Shown: in pieces, positions 1 to 8,312 of the stretch | Layout of the letters: each line of letters begins with the position of its first letter | Position numbering within the stretch: position 1 is the first letter of the stretch | Source: Pseudomonadota bacterium | GTDB lineage: Bacteria > Desulfobacterota > Syntrophorhabdia > Syntrophorhabdales > Syntrophorhabdaceae | Direction: 5' to 3' | Assembly: GCA_026388255.1 (NCBI GenBank) | Contig: JAPLKC010000083.1 | Span: 1 to 64,000, forward strand | DNA: 64,000 nucleotides | Program-made: the position numbers and the translations under genes | Notes under the pieces: generated by a model | Told to the model about the DNA's origin: nothing | The model's input: the letters and a program-made list of their open reading frames with translations, nothing else | Databases searched by the model: none

Positions 1-501
1 AAAAACGGCTGGACAACTGATGACAAAGAGATATTTAAACTTTTCCAGGGGGAAGTTGCGCTTGAACTTGCAGGCAATTCGGTTAAAACTGGTTGGACCA
101 CCGATGACAAAGAGATACTTATGCTACAAAAATACAGTAACAGCAACACTATTGCATTGGATCTTGCAAAGAATTCAGATAAAAACGGCTGGACAACCGA
201 TGACAAAGAGATACTCTCCCTCCACCATGGTCGCGTTGCGCTTAATCTTGCAAAGAATTCAGGTAAAACCGCCTGGACAACTGATGACAAAGAGATACTT
301 TCCCTTCATCAAGGGGGTGTTGCGTTCTGGCTATCAAAATGTCAGAAACTGTCTACAAGCGATAGCAAAATATTAGATCTGGTAGAAGCATATCGTAACC
401 AATACAACAAAAGGATTTTTAACCTGAGAAAAATAACTGTTTCAAAAGGGGTACAAAATATGAACAATAACCTTTCAATGACTAAAAGCTTCACGGATTG
501 A
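1..501 (+). CDS. Repeat-containing protein, 3' part only (5' end outside window)
   Basis: Frame 1 is open from the first base to TGA at 499-501, so the gene enters from the left of the window; 166 residues are visible. It contains four copies of a unit beginning GWTTDDKEIL, with the tryptophans at residues 4, 32, 64 and 92 (spacing 28, 32, 28), then a unique tail of about 60 residues ending in SMTKSFTD. Each unit reads as W-T-T-D-D-K-E-I followed about 10 residues later by VALNLAKNS, a layout that recalls Myb/SANT-like helical repeats (W, acidic pair, later IA..L). That resemblance is weak and I do not assign a function. It ends 10 bases before the recombinase gene and lies inside the same integrated element. 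Confidence 0.6.
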   Translation, partial: KNGWTTDDKEIFKLFQGEVALELAGNSVKTGWTTDDKEILMLQKYSNSNTIALDLAKNSDKNGWTTDDKEILSLHHGRVALNLAKNSGKTAWTTDDKEILSLHQGGVAFWLSKCQKLSTSDSKILDLVEAYRNQYNKRIFNLRKITVSKGVQNMNNNLSMTKSFTD

Positions 502-511
502 ACTCTTGACT

Positions 512-1783
512 ATGTCTCAACCTTCAATATATAATGCCCTTGGATTTGATATGAAGGGAATATCTCCAGAGGGCAAGTGTCCCATGTGCAAGAAATCTTT
601 CCGCTTTGATGCACGGAAACTGGCTTTCGTATGCATGGAACACAAAACAGAGGCCAAGAGATTTCTTGTCACTGTCTACTTCAAAGGAGAACGTATTCGC
701 AGAGCAACAAATCTTGACGGGGAAACGTTAACAACCTTTGCCCAAGCTTACGCACTCCTGAATCAGGCAGAAACAGAGAAACGAAACAAACGGTTCGATC
801 CAAAGAGATGGAAAAGCAGGGTTAAAATCAACTATCTTTTCGAGGTTCTCTTGTCAAAATGGCAAGACTCTAAAGAAGACTTGTTGAAAGAGGGGAGACG
901 ATCGCCCACTTATGTGTCTGAATTACCCACATACATAAACCGTTTTTTTATGCCCTGCTACGAGGGACACGACGTAAGGGAGATACTCAACCTTGATGAG
1001 CACTCAACCTATCTCTCGGCGTATCGTAAGGCCAATGGCGACCCTATTTCCCTTAAGTACAAGAAGAACGTTATGGAATGCCTGCAAAGCTTTTTTAATT
1101 GGCTTAGAAAGAAAAAATATATCTTAGAGTTACCGGAGTTTCCCGACACGATAGAAGTGCCTGAGCATGACCCGAAGACCATTTCACGAGATGTGCAGAT
1201 CAAGATACTTGCTTTTATCCCTGATGAACATAAACCTATTTTTACATGGTTGTTTTATCAAGGGTGCAGACCAGGAGAAGTACGGGCGCTCAAAGGCGAC
1301 TGTATTCTTGACGGAATGGAGCCACAAGACACCGTGAAGTATAAGAGAACCTTCAGCGATAACATTCTAATGGAGCATACAAAGACCAAAAATGTAAGAT
1401 TCAACTACATTTACCCTGAACCTCGAGCATTAATCCCACAGGTTCACCCTCTCTCTTTTGTGTTCACACATGGCGTGAAGGTTAAGAGACCATATAGCAA
1501 GCCTTTTCTCAACAAAATATACCGTCAGGCTTTAAAAGATTTTAACGAGGCCAACAACACAAATATTGACATTGGATTGTACGAGGCCACCAAACATAGC
1601 TTTGGGACTGAACAGGTAAATAAAGGAGTGCCTATCCAGTGGCTACAACAATGGTTTGGACATTCTTCACAGAAAATGACTGAAAAATATGCTAAGCTTA
1701 ATGTAGTGGACGTGTTTAGAAAATTGGATAATGTGATATCGATAGAACAAGCGAGGACAAGGGGTGCCAGTGACCACCAGTAA
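512..1783 (+). CDS. Tyrosine recombinase / integrase with N-terminal zinc-finger
   Basis: A 423-residue site-specific recombinase. The N-terminus has a CPMC...CMEH cluster (about residues 23-45) that looks like a small zinc-binding arm, followed by a core-binding region and the catalytic domain. Catalytic residues visible: Arg in GCRPGEVRAL (about residue 257), His in WFGHSSQKM and nucleophile Tyr in TEKYAKL near the C-terminus. The usual HxxR box reads YEATKHSFG, so Lys stands where Arg is normal and Glu where His is normal. A TTG in frame lies at 506, but ATG 512 is the natural start; no good ribosome binding site precedes either. The gene points at the duplicated tRNA 3' ends 43 bases downstream, as expected for an integrase at its attachment site. 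Confidence 0.85.
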   Translation: MSQPSIYNALGFDMKGISPEGKCPMCKKSFRFDARKLAFVCMEHKTEAKRFLVTVYFKGERIRRATNLDGETLTTFAQAYALLNQAETEKRNKRFDPKRWKSRVKINYLFEVLLSKWQDSKEDLLKEGRRSPTYVSELPTYINRFFMPCYEGHDVREILNLDEHSTYLSAYRKANGDPISLKYKKNVMECLQSFFNWLRKKKYILELPEFPDTIEVPEHDPKTISRDVQIKILAFIPDEHKPIFTWLFYQGCRPGEVRALKGDCILDGMEPQDTVKYKRTFSDNILMEHTKTKNVRFNYIYPEPRALIPQVHPLSFVFTHGVKVKRPYSKPFLNKIYRQALKDFNEANNTNIDIGLYEATKHSFGTEQVNKGVPIQWLQQWFGHSSQKMTEKYAKLNVVDVFRKLDNVISIEQARTRGASDHQ

Positions 1784-1825
1784 AACGCCAGTAAGTTACT
1801 CGTTAACCCAATACTGGCTTGACGG

Positions 1826-1889
1826 AAACAGGGTTCAAATCCCTGCCTCTCCGCCATAAACAGGGTTCAAATCCCTGCCTCTCCGCCAT
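1826..1889 (+). repeat. Two tandem 32-bp tRNA-Ser 3'-end copies (attachment-site scars)
   Basis: Positions 1826-1857 and 1858-1889 are identical, back to back. Each holds a T-arm (CAGGG-TTCAAAT-CCCTG), the acceptor 3' strand CCTCTCC, discriminator G and CCA. That is the last 28 bases of a tRNA gene, most likely tRNA-Ser given the G discriminator. No 5' half (GGAGAGG expected) lies upstream, so these are not functional tRNAs. Integrases of this family commonly recombine at tRNA 3' ends and leave such a duplicate at the distal end; the intact tRNA is inferred to lie beyond the left edge. Two copies suggest two insertions or an excision/re-insertion history. Confidence 0.8.
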
Positions 1890-1998
1890 TTTAATGCTAT
1901 GATGACCAACAGCGAATGGTTTTCATCAAGAAAGTCCGCAAGGGTATGCTAATTCACAAAAATTGTTGCAAATATCATTTTGTATTACCTTGGAATAT

Positions 1999-4128
1999 AT
2001 GAAAAAAGAACTCTCCATTACTCCAATAACAAAAGATTTTCTGCTGAAGGTTTTTAAGCTGGGGAAAAAACCTATGGGATTCAGCGAACTCGAAAAAAAT
2101 CTTCATTCCAACAGGAAGGACAGGAAAGTATTAAAAGCCACCTTGAACAGTATGCTCAAAGAGGGCTCAATAATCAAACTTAAAAACAAAAGATACGGCA
2201 TACCCTATGAGATGAACCTCCAGACAGGAACATTGTTTTGCACAAGAAGCGGAAACGGATTCCTGATACCCGATAAGAAAAAAGAAAAAGGCATGGACGA
2301 CATATTCATACCCGCAAGATTTATGGAAAACGCCTTCCATGGAGATAAGGTTATTGCAAGGATTGAACACACGATAAAAGGTAAAAAAGAAGGAAAAATC
2401 ATTAAAATTACGGAAAGGCGCATCAAGAACATAACGGGGTTTATAAGAATAGACAAAGATAAACTAAGCATGATCCCTGATGATGAGAGGATAAGACACA
2501 ATTTCATTATTTCTAAGAAACCGTTTAAAGCGCATATCAGCAATGACGATCTCGCAGCAGCCCGTATTACAAGATTCCCCGAGGAGGGTAGAAGCCCGGA
2601 ATGCAGCATAATAAAGGTTTTTAAAGGACTTAACGACATAAGCACGATAACTCAGTTTATCAGGTATAAACACGGCCTTCCTTTAAAGTTTAAAAAAAAT
2701 ACAGAGGCAGAGGCAAAACAACTTGCAGTATACGATCAAAACCAAAAAAGGGTTGATCTCAGAAGCCTGAAACATATCACCATAGATGGAGAATTTGCAA
2801 AAGACTTTGATGACGCAGTCTGCGTGGAAAAATCAAAAAAAGGGTATACCTTATATGTCTCAATAGCAGATGTTTCTTATTATGTTTTACCTGGTACAAG
2901 CCTTGACAATGAAGCCTTCGAAAGGGGAACCAGCATATACTTCCCCAAAACCGTTATTCCCATGCTTCCGAAAATATTGTCCAATGTTATATGCAGCTTA
3001 AACCCTCAGGAGGACAGGCTGTCTCTTACCGTCAGGCTTAACTACAATAACCACGGAGATTTGCTTCAGAGTTCTTTTCATCAATCAATCATTAAGAGTA
3101 TGATGAGGCTCACGTACAATAAAGTAGAAGCCGCTATAGTAAATAAAGACCTGAAGGCAAGGAAAGAGGTAAAAGATGTACTGTCCGAACTTGAATGGAT
3201 GAAAGAGCTTGCAACATTATTGGCAGAAAAGAGAGAAAGAAGGGGCAATCTCGATTTTGATTTGCCTGAGCCGGAGGTTACTCTGGATATAGAAGGGGGA
3301 ATCACCAGCATATTGAGAAGTGAAAGACTGTTTTCTCAAAGAATTATTGAAGAATTTATGATTGCAGCAAACGAGGCTGTAGCACAATTTTTGTCACAAA
3401 GCAATATACCCGCCATATACAGGGTACACGAACCCCCTGAACGCGAGAAGCTGTACGAATTCGAAAGGCTTTTGCATGCACTAACAGGAAATTATAGCAT
3501 AAAACAGAAAAGCAGCCTGGGCTTTCAATCCATACTTAATCAGGTCAAGGGTTCAGATTACGAATATCTCATAAATAGAGTTCTCCTAAAATCTATGAAA
3601 CAGGCAAAATATGCTTCTTCCAATAAAGGGCACTTTGGCCTTGCATCTGATTGTTACCTGCATTTTACATCGCCGATTAGAAGGTATCCCGATCTTATAT
3701 GCCATAGATCTCTCAAAAATGCTATAAATGGCAGCCCTATCATTTACAACCAACATGAGCTTGACAGTATGGCAACACACCTGTCGGAAAGAGAAAGGCT
3801 TGCGATGGAATCGGAGAGGGAAAGTGAAGACAGGATAAGGATTTTATTCATGAAGGATAAAATTGGCGAGGTGTATAACGGTATAATCTCTCATATTACT
3901 TCCTTTGGTTTCTTTGTTGAACTCTTTGATTTGTTTGTCGAAGGATTGGTACTTCTCACCGATCTCTACGACGACTACTATCTTTTTCAAGAAGAAAAGT
4001 TCCGGCTCATCGGCAGACGGACCAAAAAGATTTACCGTATAGGCGACAAGGTATGGGTCAAAGTAGTGCTTGCCGATGTGGAAAAGAAACAATTACACTT
4101 TAAACTCATGCAAAACCGCTATGAATAG
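1999..4128 (+). CDS. rnr: Ribonuclease R (RNase II/RNB family 3'-5' exoribonuclease)
   Basis: A cytoplasmic processive 3'-5' exoribonuclease of about 709 residues, normal for the family. Order: N-terminal winged-helix region (about 1-65), cold-shock/OB segment beginning GTLFCTRSGNGFL, RNB catalytic domain with the metal-binding cluster GEFAKDFDDAV at about residues 264-274, and a C-terminal S1 domain (GEVYNGIISHITSFGFFVEL). I chose ATG 1999 over the upstream TTG 1963 because RNase R begins with a short basic tail such as MKKELSIT. It heads a same-strand run (lptF, lptG and two more genes) and is the first host gene after the attachment-site repeats. Confidence 0.95.
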   Translation: MKKELSITPITKDFLLKVFKLGKKPMGFSELEKNLHSNRKDRKVLKATLNSMLKEGSIIKLKNKRYGIPYEMNLQTGTLFCTRSGNGFLIPDKKKEKGMDDIFIPARFMENAFHGDKVIARIEHTIKGKKEGKIIKITERRIKNITGFIRIDKDKLSMIPDDERIRHNFIISKKPFKAHISNDDLAAARITRFPEEGRSPECSIIKVFKGLNDISTITQFIRYKHGLPLKFKKNTEAEAKQLAVYDQNQKRVDLRSLKHITIDGEFAKDFDDAVCVEKSKKGYTLYVSIADVSYYVLPGTSLDNEAFERGTSIYFPKTVIPMLPKILSNVICSLNPQEDRLSLTVRLNYNNHGDLLQSSFHQSIIKSMMRLTYNKVEAAIVNKDLKARKEVKDVLSELEWMKELATLLAEKRERRGNLDFDLPEPEVTLDIEGGITSILRSERLFSQRIIEEFMIAANEAVAQFLSQSNIPAIYRVHEPPEREKLYEFERLLHALTGNYSIKQKSSLGFQSILNQVKGSDYEYLINRVLLKSMKQAKYASSNKGHFGLASDCYLHFTSPIRRYPDLICHRSLKNAINGSPIIYNQHELDSMATHLSERERLAMESERESEDRIRILFMKDKIGEVYNGIISHITSFGFFVELFDLFVEGLVLLTDLYDDYYLFQEEKFRLIGRRTKKIYRIGDKVWVKVVLADVEKKQLHFKLMQNRYE

Positions 4129-4147
4129 ACTACAGAGGGTCTTTCCG

Positions 4148-5341
4148 ATGTTAATTTATAAAATGAAATTCATCGGGAATCTGCAAAACAAATTCTATCT
4201 GTATCTGTTTAAAGAGCTTGCATACATACTTTGCTTAGCTCTCGGCATACTGACCTTTATACTCATAATGAGTAAAATGGGGAGAATAGCGGACCTTGTC
4301 ATAAACAGAGGGGTCGACCTGAAGGATATTATCTTTTTAATTATCTATTCTTCTCCGCCTTTTCTCGCCTTTACCCTACCCATGGCTTTTCTGTTATCAA
4401 CTATTGTTGTGCTTGGGAGACTATCAACAGAAAATGAGATACTTGCTTTAAAAGCAAGTGGCATAGATTTAAAATGCCTTTTTTATCCGATAGTTGCCAT
4501 TGGTATGATAATTACCATTGCAGGGCTGATAAACACAAATATACTACTGCCGAAAAGCGGCGAGTTATTCAGGGCGGCGTTGCTCAATGTTGTAAAAAAA
4601 GGTATATCTGTAGACGACAAGGAAGGGGTTTTCAATGATACAATATCCGGCGTAGTCATCTATATCGATAAAGTTGATACAAAGAATAAATCACTTTCAG
4701 GAATTGTTGTTTCCGATGACAGAGACAAGGACGTCAAACAGATGATATCGGCTGATAAAGGTTTTATAAATTACGACCCCGCATCTCTTGACCTTTTTTT
4801 TGTGCTGGAAGAAGGGAGTTTGCACAGATGGGAAAAGATAAATGATGTCTATAGAAATCTTTCTTTTAAAAATTATTCATTTTCCATAAATCTTACTAAT
4901 ATGTTGCCGGGCAACGTGTCTTTAAGAAAAAGACCATATGAGATGGACATAAAAGAATTAAGACAGTCTCTTTCAAGCGCAAGCCCGTCGGATAGATATG
5001 ATCTGCTTCTTGAAATCTACAAAAAATTCTCAATCCCTCTCTCATCATTAGCTTTTATATTTCTCACAATACCCCTGGGTGTGAGACGGAGGATAGAAGG
5101 CAAGTTTTCCGGCATTATATACAGTCTGTTATTATTCATTTTTTATTATATCCTGATGGCTTTTACTGAAAATGTCGGAAAAGCAATGCAACTGCCGGCA
5201 ATACTTACATCCTGCATACCAAATATAATAATAATTTCTATAGGCTTTAATCTTTTAAAACATTTGAATTCTGAAGAATACACAGGTATTTCACAAAAAC
5301 TAAAATATCTATGGGGATATTATCTTGAAAAGGCTAAATAG
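4148..5341 (+). CDS. lptF: LPS export permease LptF (YjgP/YjgQ family)
   Basis: Inner-membrane subunit of the LptB2FG exporter that lifts lipopolysaccharide out of the inner membrane. About 397 residues: two N-terminal membrane segments (FKELAYILCLALGILTF; FLAFTLPMAFLLSTIVVLG), the conserved STENEILALKASGI segment, a periplasmic jellyroll domain in the middle and more membrane segments at the C-terminus. Longer in-frame starts overlap rnr, but ATG 4148 has a GAGGG element 8 bases upstream and fits the family length. It is followed by lptG with a 17-base overlap. LptA, LptB and LptC are not in this window. Confidence 0.93.
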   Translation: MLIYKMKFIGNLQNKFYLYLFKELAYILCLALGILTFILIMSKMGRIADLVINRGVDLKDIIFLIIYSSPPFLAFTLPMAFLLSTIVVLGRLSTENEILALKASGIDLKCLFYPIVAIGMIITIAGLINTNILLPKSGELFRAALLNVVKKGISVDDKEGVFNDTISGVVIYIDKVDTKNKSLSGIVVSDDRDKDVKQMISADKGFINYDPASLDLFFVLEEGSLHRWEKINDVYRNLSFKNYSFSINLTNMLPGNVSLRKRPYEMDIKELRQSLSSASPSDRYDLLLEIYKKFSIPLSSLAFIFLTIPLGVRRRIEGKFSGIIYSLLLFIFYYILMAFTENVGKAMQLPAILTSCIPNIIIISIGFNLLKHLNSEEYTGISQKLKYLWGYYLEKAK

Positions 5342-6401
5342 ATACTTAGTTTCAAATGTTTTAAAAATATTATTGATCACAGAGTTTGCCGGACTCGTAT
5401 TGTTCATAACGATTGAGTTTTTTGAGCATATGGATATCTTTACATCATCCTTTAAAAATTTCATTTTAAGCATTTTTTACCTGTGCCTCAAAATCCCCTA
5501 TTGCTTCAACCTTATATTGCCGTTAACATTCCTCATCTCAATATTAATTCTCCTCATATTAATGATCAGGAACAATGAAATGGTTATCGTCAGGACATCC
5601 GGCATAAGTACAATCATGATTATGAAGCCGCTTATTTCTCTTTCCATAGTACTTATAATGTTTTCGTTTATCCTGTCAGAATGGATTATCCCTGTGGCCT
5701 TAAATAAATCGGAATACATTTATAGAATAAAGATAAAAAAAGAAGAACCATATGTATTCTTTAAAAATGGCAGGATATGGTTTAAAAGGGATAATGTTAT
5801 AAACAACATAGACTTTATTGATGTTAAAAAGGATATAATAAAAGGGCTCACTGTAATTGAGCTATCCGACGCATACACTATTAAAAAAAGGATAGATGCC
5901 AAGGAAGGTATATGGAAAAACGATTCATGGGTCTTTACTGATGTAGTCGAAAGGGCATTTGATGATAAGGGCATAAAATCAGTAAAAAAATATACACATT
6001 TAAAAGGTATTATAAGAGAACCGCCTTCAGTATTCAAAGTGATGGAAAAAGGCCCTGAAGAAATGGGCTATCGAGAACTTTCAAGTTATATAAAAAGGCT
6101 TAGAGCGGACGGGCATGATGTTCGAAGATATCTTGTTGACCTATATGACAAGATAGCATTTCCCTTCATTAACCTGATAATGGTATTTGCTGCATTCTCT
6201 GTCGGTTTAAGATATACCAAGACAAAACATATATCTATGGGGATATTTACGGGTATATGTCTTGGCGTACTATACTTCCTCTTTCATTATATTTCGTTAT
6301 CATTCGGACATTCAATATTTCCTCCTATTTTTGCTGCATGGTTTTCAAATATTATCTTTTTTTCTGCCGGTATAATAGGAATCGTTACACTAAGGACATA
6401 A
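5325..6401 (+). CDS. lptG: LPS export permease LptG (YjgP/YjgQ family)
   Basis: Second permease half of the Lpt exporter, 358 residues, with the same plan as LptF: N-terminal membrane helices, the NNEMVIVRTSGIS segment matching the NEI..K/R.SG motif of the family, a periplasmic domain, and C-terminal helices starting DKIAFPFINLIMVFAAFSVG. The start is TTG 5325 inside the end of lptF, with GGGG 8 bases upstream, so translation is probably coupled. Base composition here is very A+T-rich (one sampled line about 28% G+C). The pairing of two adjacent paralogues makes the LptF/LptG calls secure; which one is F and which is G follows gene order. Confidence 0.92.
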   Translation: MKRLNRYLVSNVLKILLITEFAGLVLFITIEFFEHMDIFTSSFKNFILSIFYLCLKIPYCFNLILPLTFLISILILLILMIRNNEMVIVRTSGISTIMIMKPLISLSIVLIMFSFILSEWIIPVALNKSEYIYRIKIKKEEPYVFFKNGRIWFKRDNVINNIDFIDVKKDIIKGLTVIELSDAYTIKKRIDAKEGIWKNDSWVFTDVVERAFDDKGIKSVKKYTHLKGIIREPPSVFKVMEKGPEEMGYRELSSYIKRLRADGHDVRRYLVDLYDKIAFPFINLIMVFAAFSVGLRYTKTKHISMGIFTGICLGVLYFLFHYISLSFGHSIFPPIFAAWFSNIIFFSAGIIGIVTLRT

Positions 6402-6407
6402 TATATC

Positions 6408-6884
6408 TTGAAAGCTTATCTTGATATAGAAACAGACAGATGGGGCAATATATCCGTAATAGGCATATATACCAAGCAAAAGGGTCTTCTACAACTGTAC
6501 GGTGATAATATCACCACAGAAAATGTCGAAATACTAATTTGCGAAACAAAGACAATTGTAACATTCAACGGCGACAGCTTTGACCTGCCTTTCATAAAGA
6601 AAAAATTACATCTCGATTTAAAAACAACCCATAAATCGCTCGATCTTTTTAAGGAAAAAAGGAGATTGGGGATCAAGGGCGGGTTAAAAGAGCTTGAGAA
6701 GAGGTTTGGAATAGCAAGAAAAACAGAGGGGATGAACGGTTATCACGCTATCAAGCTTTGGGAAAACTACACAAGACATGGGAGCAGCGAGGCACTTAAT
6801 CTTCTCCTTGAATACAACGGGGAAGATGTGGTAAACCTTATAAGTCTTGAATCTTGCTTGGCTAACTTCAAGGAAATGGAATAA
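6408..6884 (+). CDS. DEDDy-type 3'-5' exonuclease-like protein (RNase H-like, YprB type)
   Basis: A 158-residue RNase H-fold nuclease domain standing alone. Exo I motif YLDIETD gives D6 and E8, Exo II TFNGDSFDLPF gives D59, and Exo III YNGED gives Y136 and D140 (the YxxxD pattern of DEDDy enzymes). In related proteins (PF13482 type) this domain often carries an added TPR tail, absent here. The start is TTG 6408 with AAGGAC upstream, six bases after lptG ends; the gene ends on the A of the next gene's ATG. The substrate is unknown; DNA or RNA end processing is the inference. Confidence 0.75.
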   Translation: MKAYLDIETDRWGNISVIGIYTKQKGLLQLYGDNITTENVEILICETKTIVTFNGDSFDLPFIKKKLHLDLKTTHKSLDLFKEKRRLGIKGGLKELEKRFGIARKTEGMNGYHAIKLWENYTRHGSSEALNLLLEYNGEDVVNLISLESCLANFKEME

Positions 6885-7597
6885 TGACAGAAGGCTTTGA
6901 AATAGATGTTTTGAACAACAAAATCTCCGGTATTATGACTGCCCCTGATGGCGACAAAAAATACCCTTGCGTCATCCTTTCGCACGGACTTATCAGCTCA
7001 AAGGAAAGCTCGAAATATATTGCGCTGTCAGAAAGTCTGAACAACGCAGGAATAGCATCCTGCAGGTTTGATTACCATGGTTGCGGAGAAAGCGGAGGGA
7101 ATATAGAAGAAACAACGCTTACTACAAGGGTCGGGAATCTTAATGCAATTACGGAATACGTTGTCAATCATAGCCTCGTTGATGCGGATAAAATTGGTAT
7201 TCTGGGCAGCAGCTTTGGCGGATCTACGTGCATTATAAAAGCAGCAAGAGATAAGAGAATTAAATGTATAACACTGTGGGCGACACCGTACAGATTAGAA
7301 AAGAAAGAGGATGGCAGGATATCCGACATTGAGTTTAATGAATCTATTTATACGGATTTTCTGACCTACAATCTGCTGTCAGAGGCAGCGAAAGTATCCT
7401 GTGTATTGGTAGTACATGGAGAAATAGATGAAACTGTTCCCTGTTCCGAGGGAAAATCAATATACAAATGCCTGAAAAAGCCGAAAAAGCTTGAGATTAT
7501 AAAGGGTGCTGATCATATATTTTCAAATTTATCACACAGAGAAAAGGCGATCAACCTGTCCTTGAACTGGTTTAGAAGGTTTTTCCTGGGCAGTTAA
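6884..7597 (+). CDS. Alpha/beta hydrolase (serine esterase/peptidase-like)
   Basis: A 237-residue cytoplasmic alpha/beta hydrolase. It has the oxyanion segment LSHGLIS near residue 30, the nucleophile elbow GSSFGG (Ser about 108), an acidic residue in HGEIDETVP and the catalytic His in KGADHIF (about 212). It resembles the short-chain family of predicted dienelactone-hydrolase/acyl-peptidase-like proteins; no substrate can be read from the sequence. The start overlaps the stop of the upstream exonuclease by one base, so it is the last gene of the rnr-lptFG run. It converges with the next gene, two bases apart. Confidence 0.8.
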   Translation: MTEGFEIDVLNNKISGIMTAPDGDKKYPCVILSHGLISSKESSKYIALSESLNNAGIASCRFDYHGCGESGGNIEETTLTTRVGNLNAITEYVVNHSLVDADKIGILGSSFGGSTCIIKAARDKRIKCITLWATPYRLEKKEDGRISDIEFNESIYTDFLTYNLLSEAAKVSCVLVVHGEIDETVPCSEGKSIYKCLKKPKKLEIIKGADHIFSNLSHREKAINLSLNWFRRFFLGS

Positions 7598-7598
7598 A

Positions 7599-8285
7599 CT
7601 ATTCCTTTTTTTTTTTTTTTTTCGATTTTACTCTTTCCCTTATTAAATCCCCTACAACATTGCTTAACCCTATGCCCAGCGCAAGAGAAAGCGCCAGAAT
7701 AATTCCTCCGAATATTATCAGAAAGCTGATTGTTATAATGGTATTCCCTACACCTATATACTCAAATACAATGCCAAATGTAATAATGATCAGAAATATC
7801 CTCGTTACTTTTGCTATCAGGTCACCATATTTTATGTCTGAGTTTTCGCATGTCATAAGAATTACCCTGCTGATAAAATTACTGAAAATAATTCCCATTA
7901 TAATAATAAAAAGAGATACCACTATATGGGGCAAGGCACTCGAAACTCTTGTAGCATATTCGGTAAATTGTGATATGCCTATAAAATTCAAGCCGAAAGA
8001 GAAGAAAGCAATGATAAATATCCAATATACAATCTTACTTAGTATTACGGAAGGGAGTGTTTTAACCCCGCCTTTTTCCAATAAATTAACAATACCGACA
8101 TCGTTTGCCCATTTATCAAATCTAAATAAAATCAGGAGCTTGCCAAAAAGCTTTTTTATAAACCAGCTTATGATAAACCCCCCTATCATAACAATAACCA
8201 TGACGAGTATGTTAAGGAAGATTTCCGTAAAATATTCATATAAATCTAAAAACATATCTTTGAAAAAATCTTTCATACAAAGCAT
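7599..8285 (-). CDS. Multi-pass membrane protein, mechanosensitive-channel-like conserved TM helices
   Basis: A 228-residue, mostly hydrophobic protein with about five membrane helices. A glycine-rich amphipathic helix near the C-terminus (GGIILALSLALGIGLSNVVGDLI) resembles the pore-lining helices of the TM_helix/MscS-related family found in small bacterial channel proteins. It lacks the MscS beta domain, so gating and transport are inference only. The C-terminus ends in KSKKKKKKE, encoded by 17 consecutive T on the + strand (7606-7622). A second in-frame ATG at 8276 may be the true start. Its 5' end faces holA across 27 bases. Confidence 0.6.
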   Translation of the reverse strand: MLCMKDFFKDMFLDLYEYFTEIFLNILVMVIVMIGGFIISWFIKKLFGKLLILFRFDKWANDVGIVNLLEKGGVKTLPSVILSKIVYWIFIIAFFSFGLNFIGISQFTEYATRVSSALPHIVVSLFIIIMGIIFSNFISRVILMTCENSDIKYGDLIAKVTRIFLIIITFGIVFEYIGVGNTIITISFLIIFGGIILALSLALGIGLSNVVGDLIRERVKSKKKKKKE

Positions 8286-8312
8286 CTTATTAGATGTGAC
8301 TATTTATGTCAA

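Noticed and set aside
20-376. Plus-strand open frame MTKRYLNFSRG in the first 400 bases
   Set aside because: It is the repeat region read in the wrong frame; frame 1 is open from the window edge and gives regular 28-32 residue repeats.
1525-1857. Minus-strand open frame starting MAERQGFEPCF
   Set aside because: It begins inside the antisense of the tRNA 3'-end copy and overlaps the integrase. Peptides of this type are a classic artefact of tRNA antisense reading.
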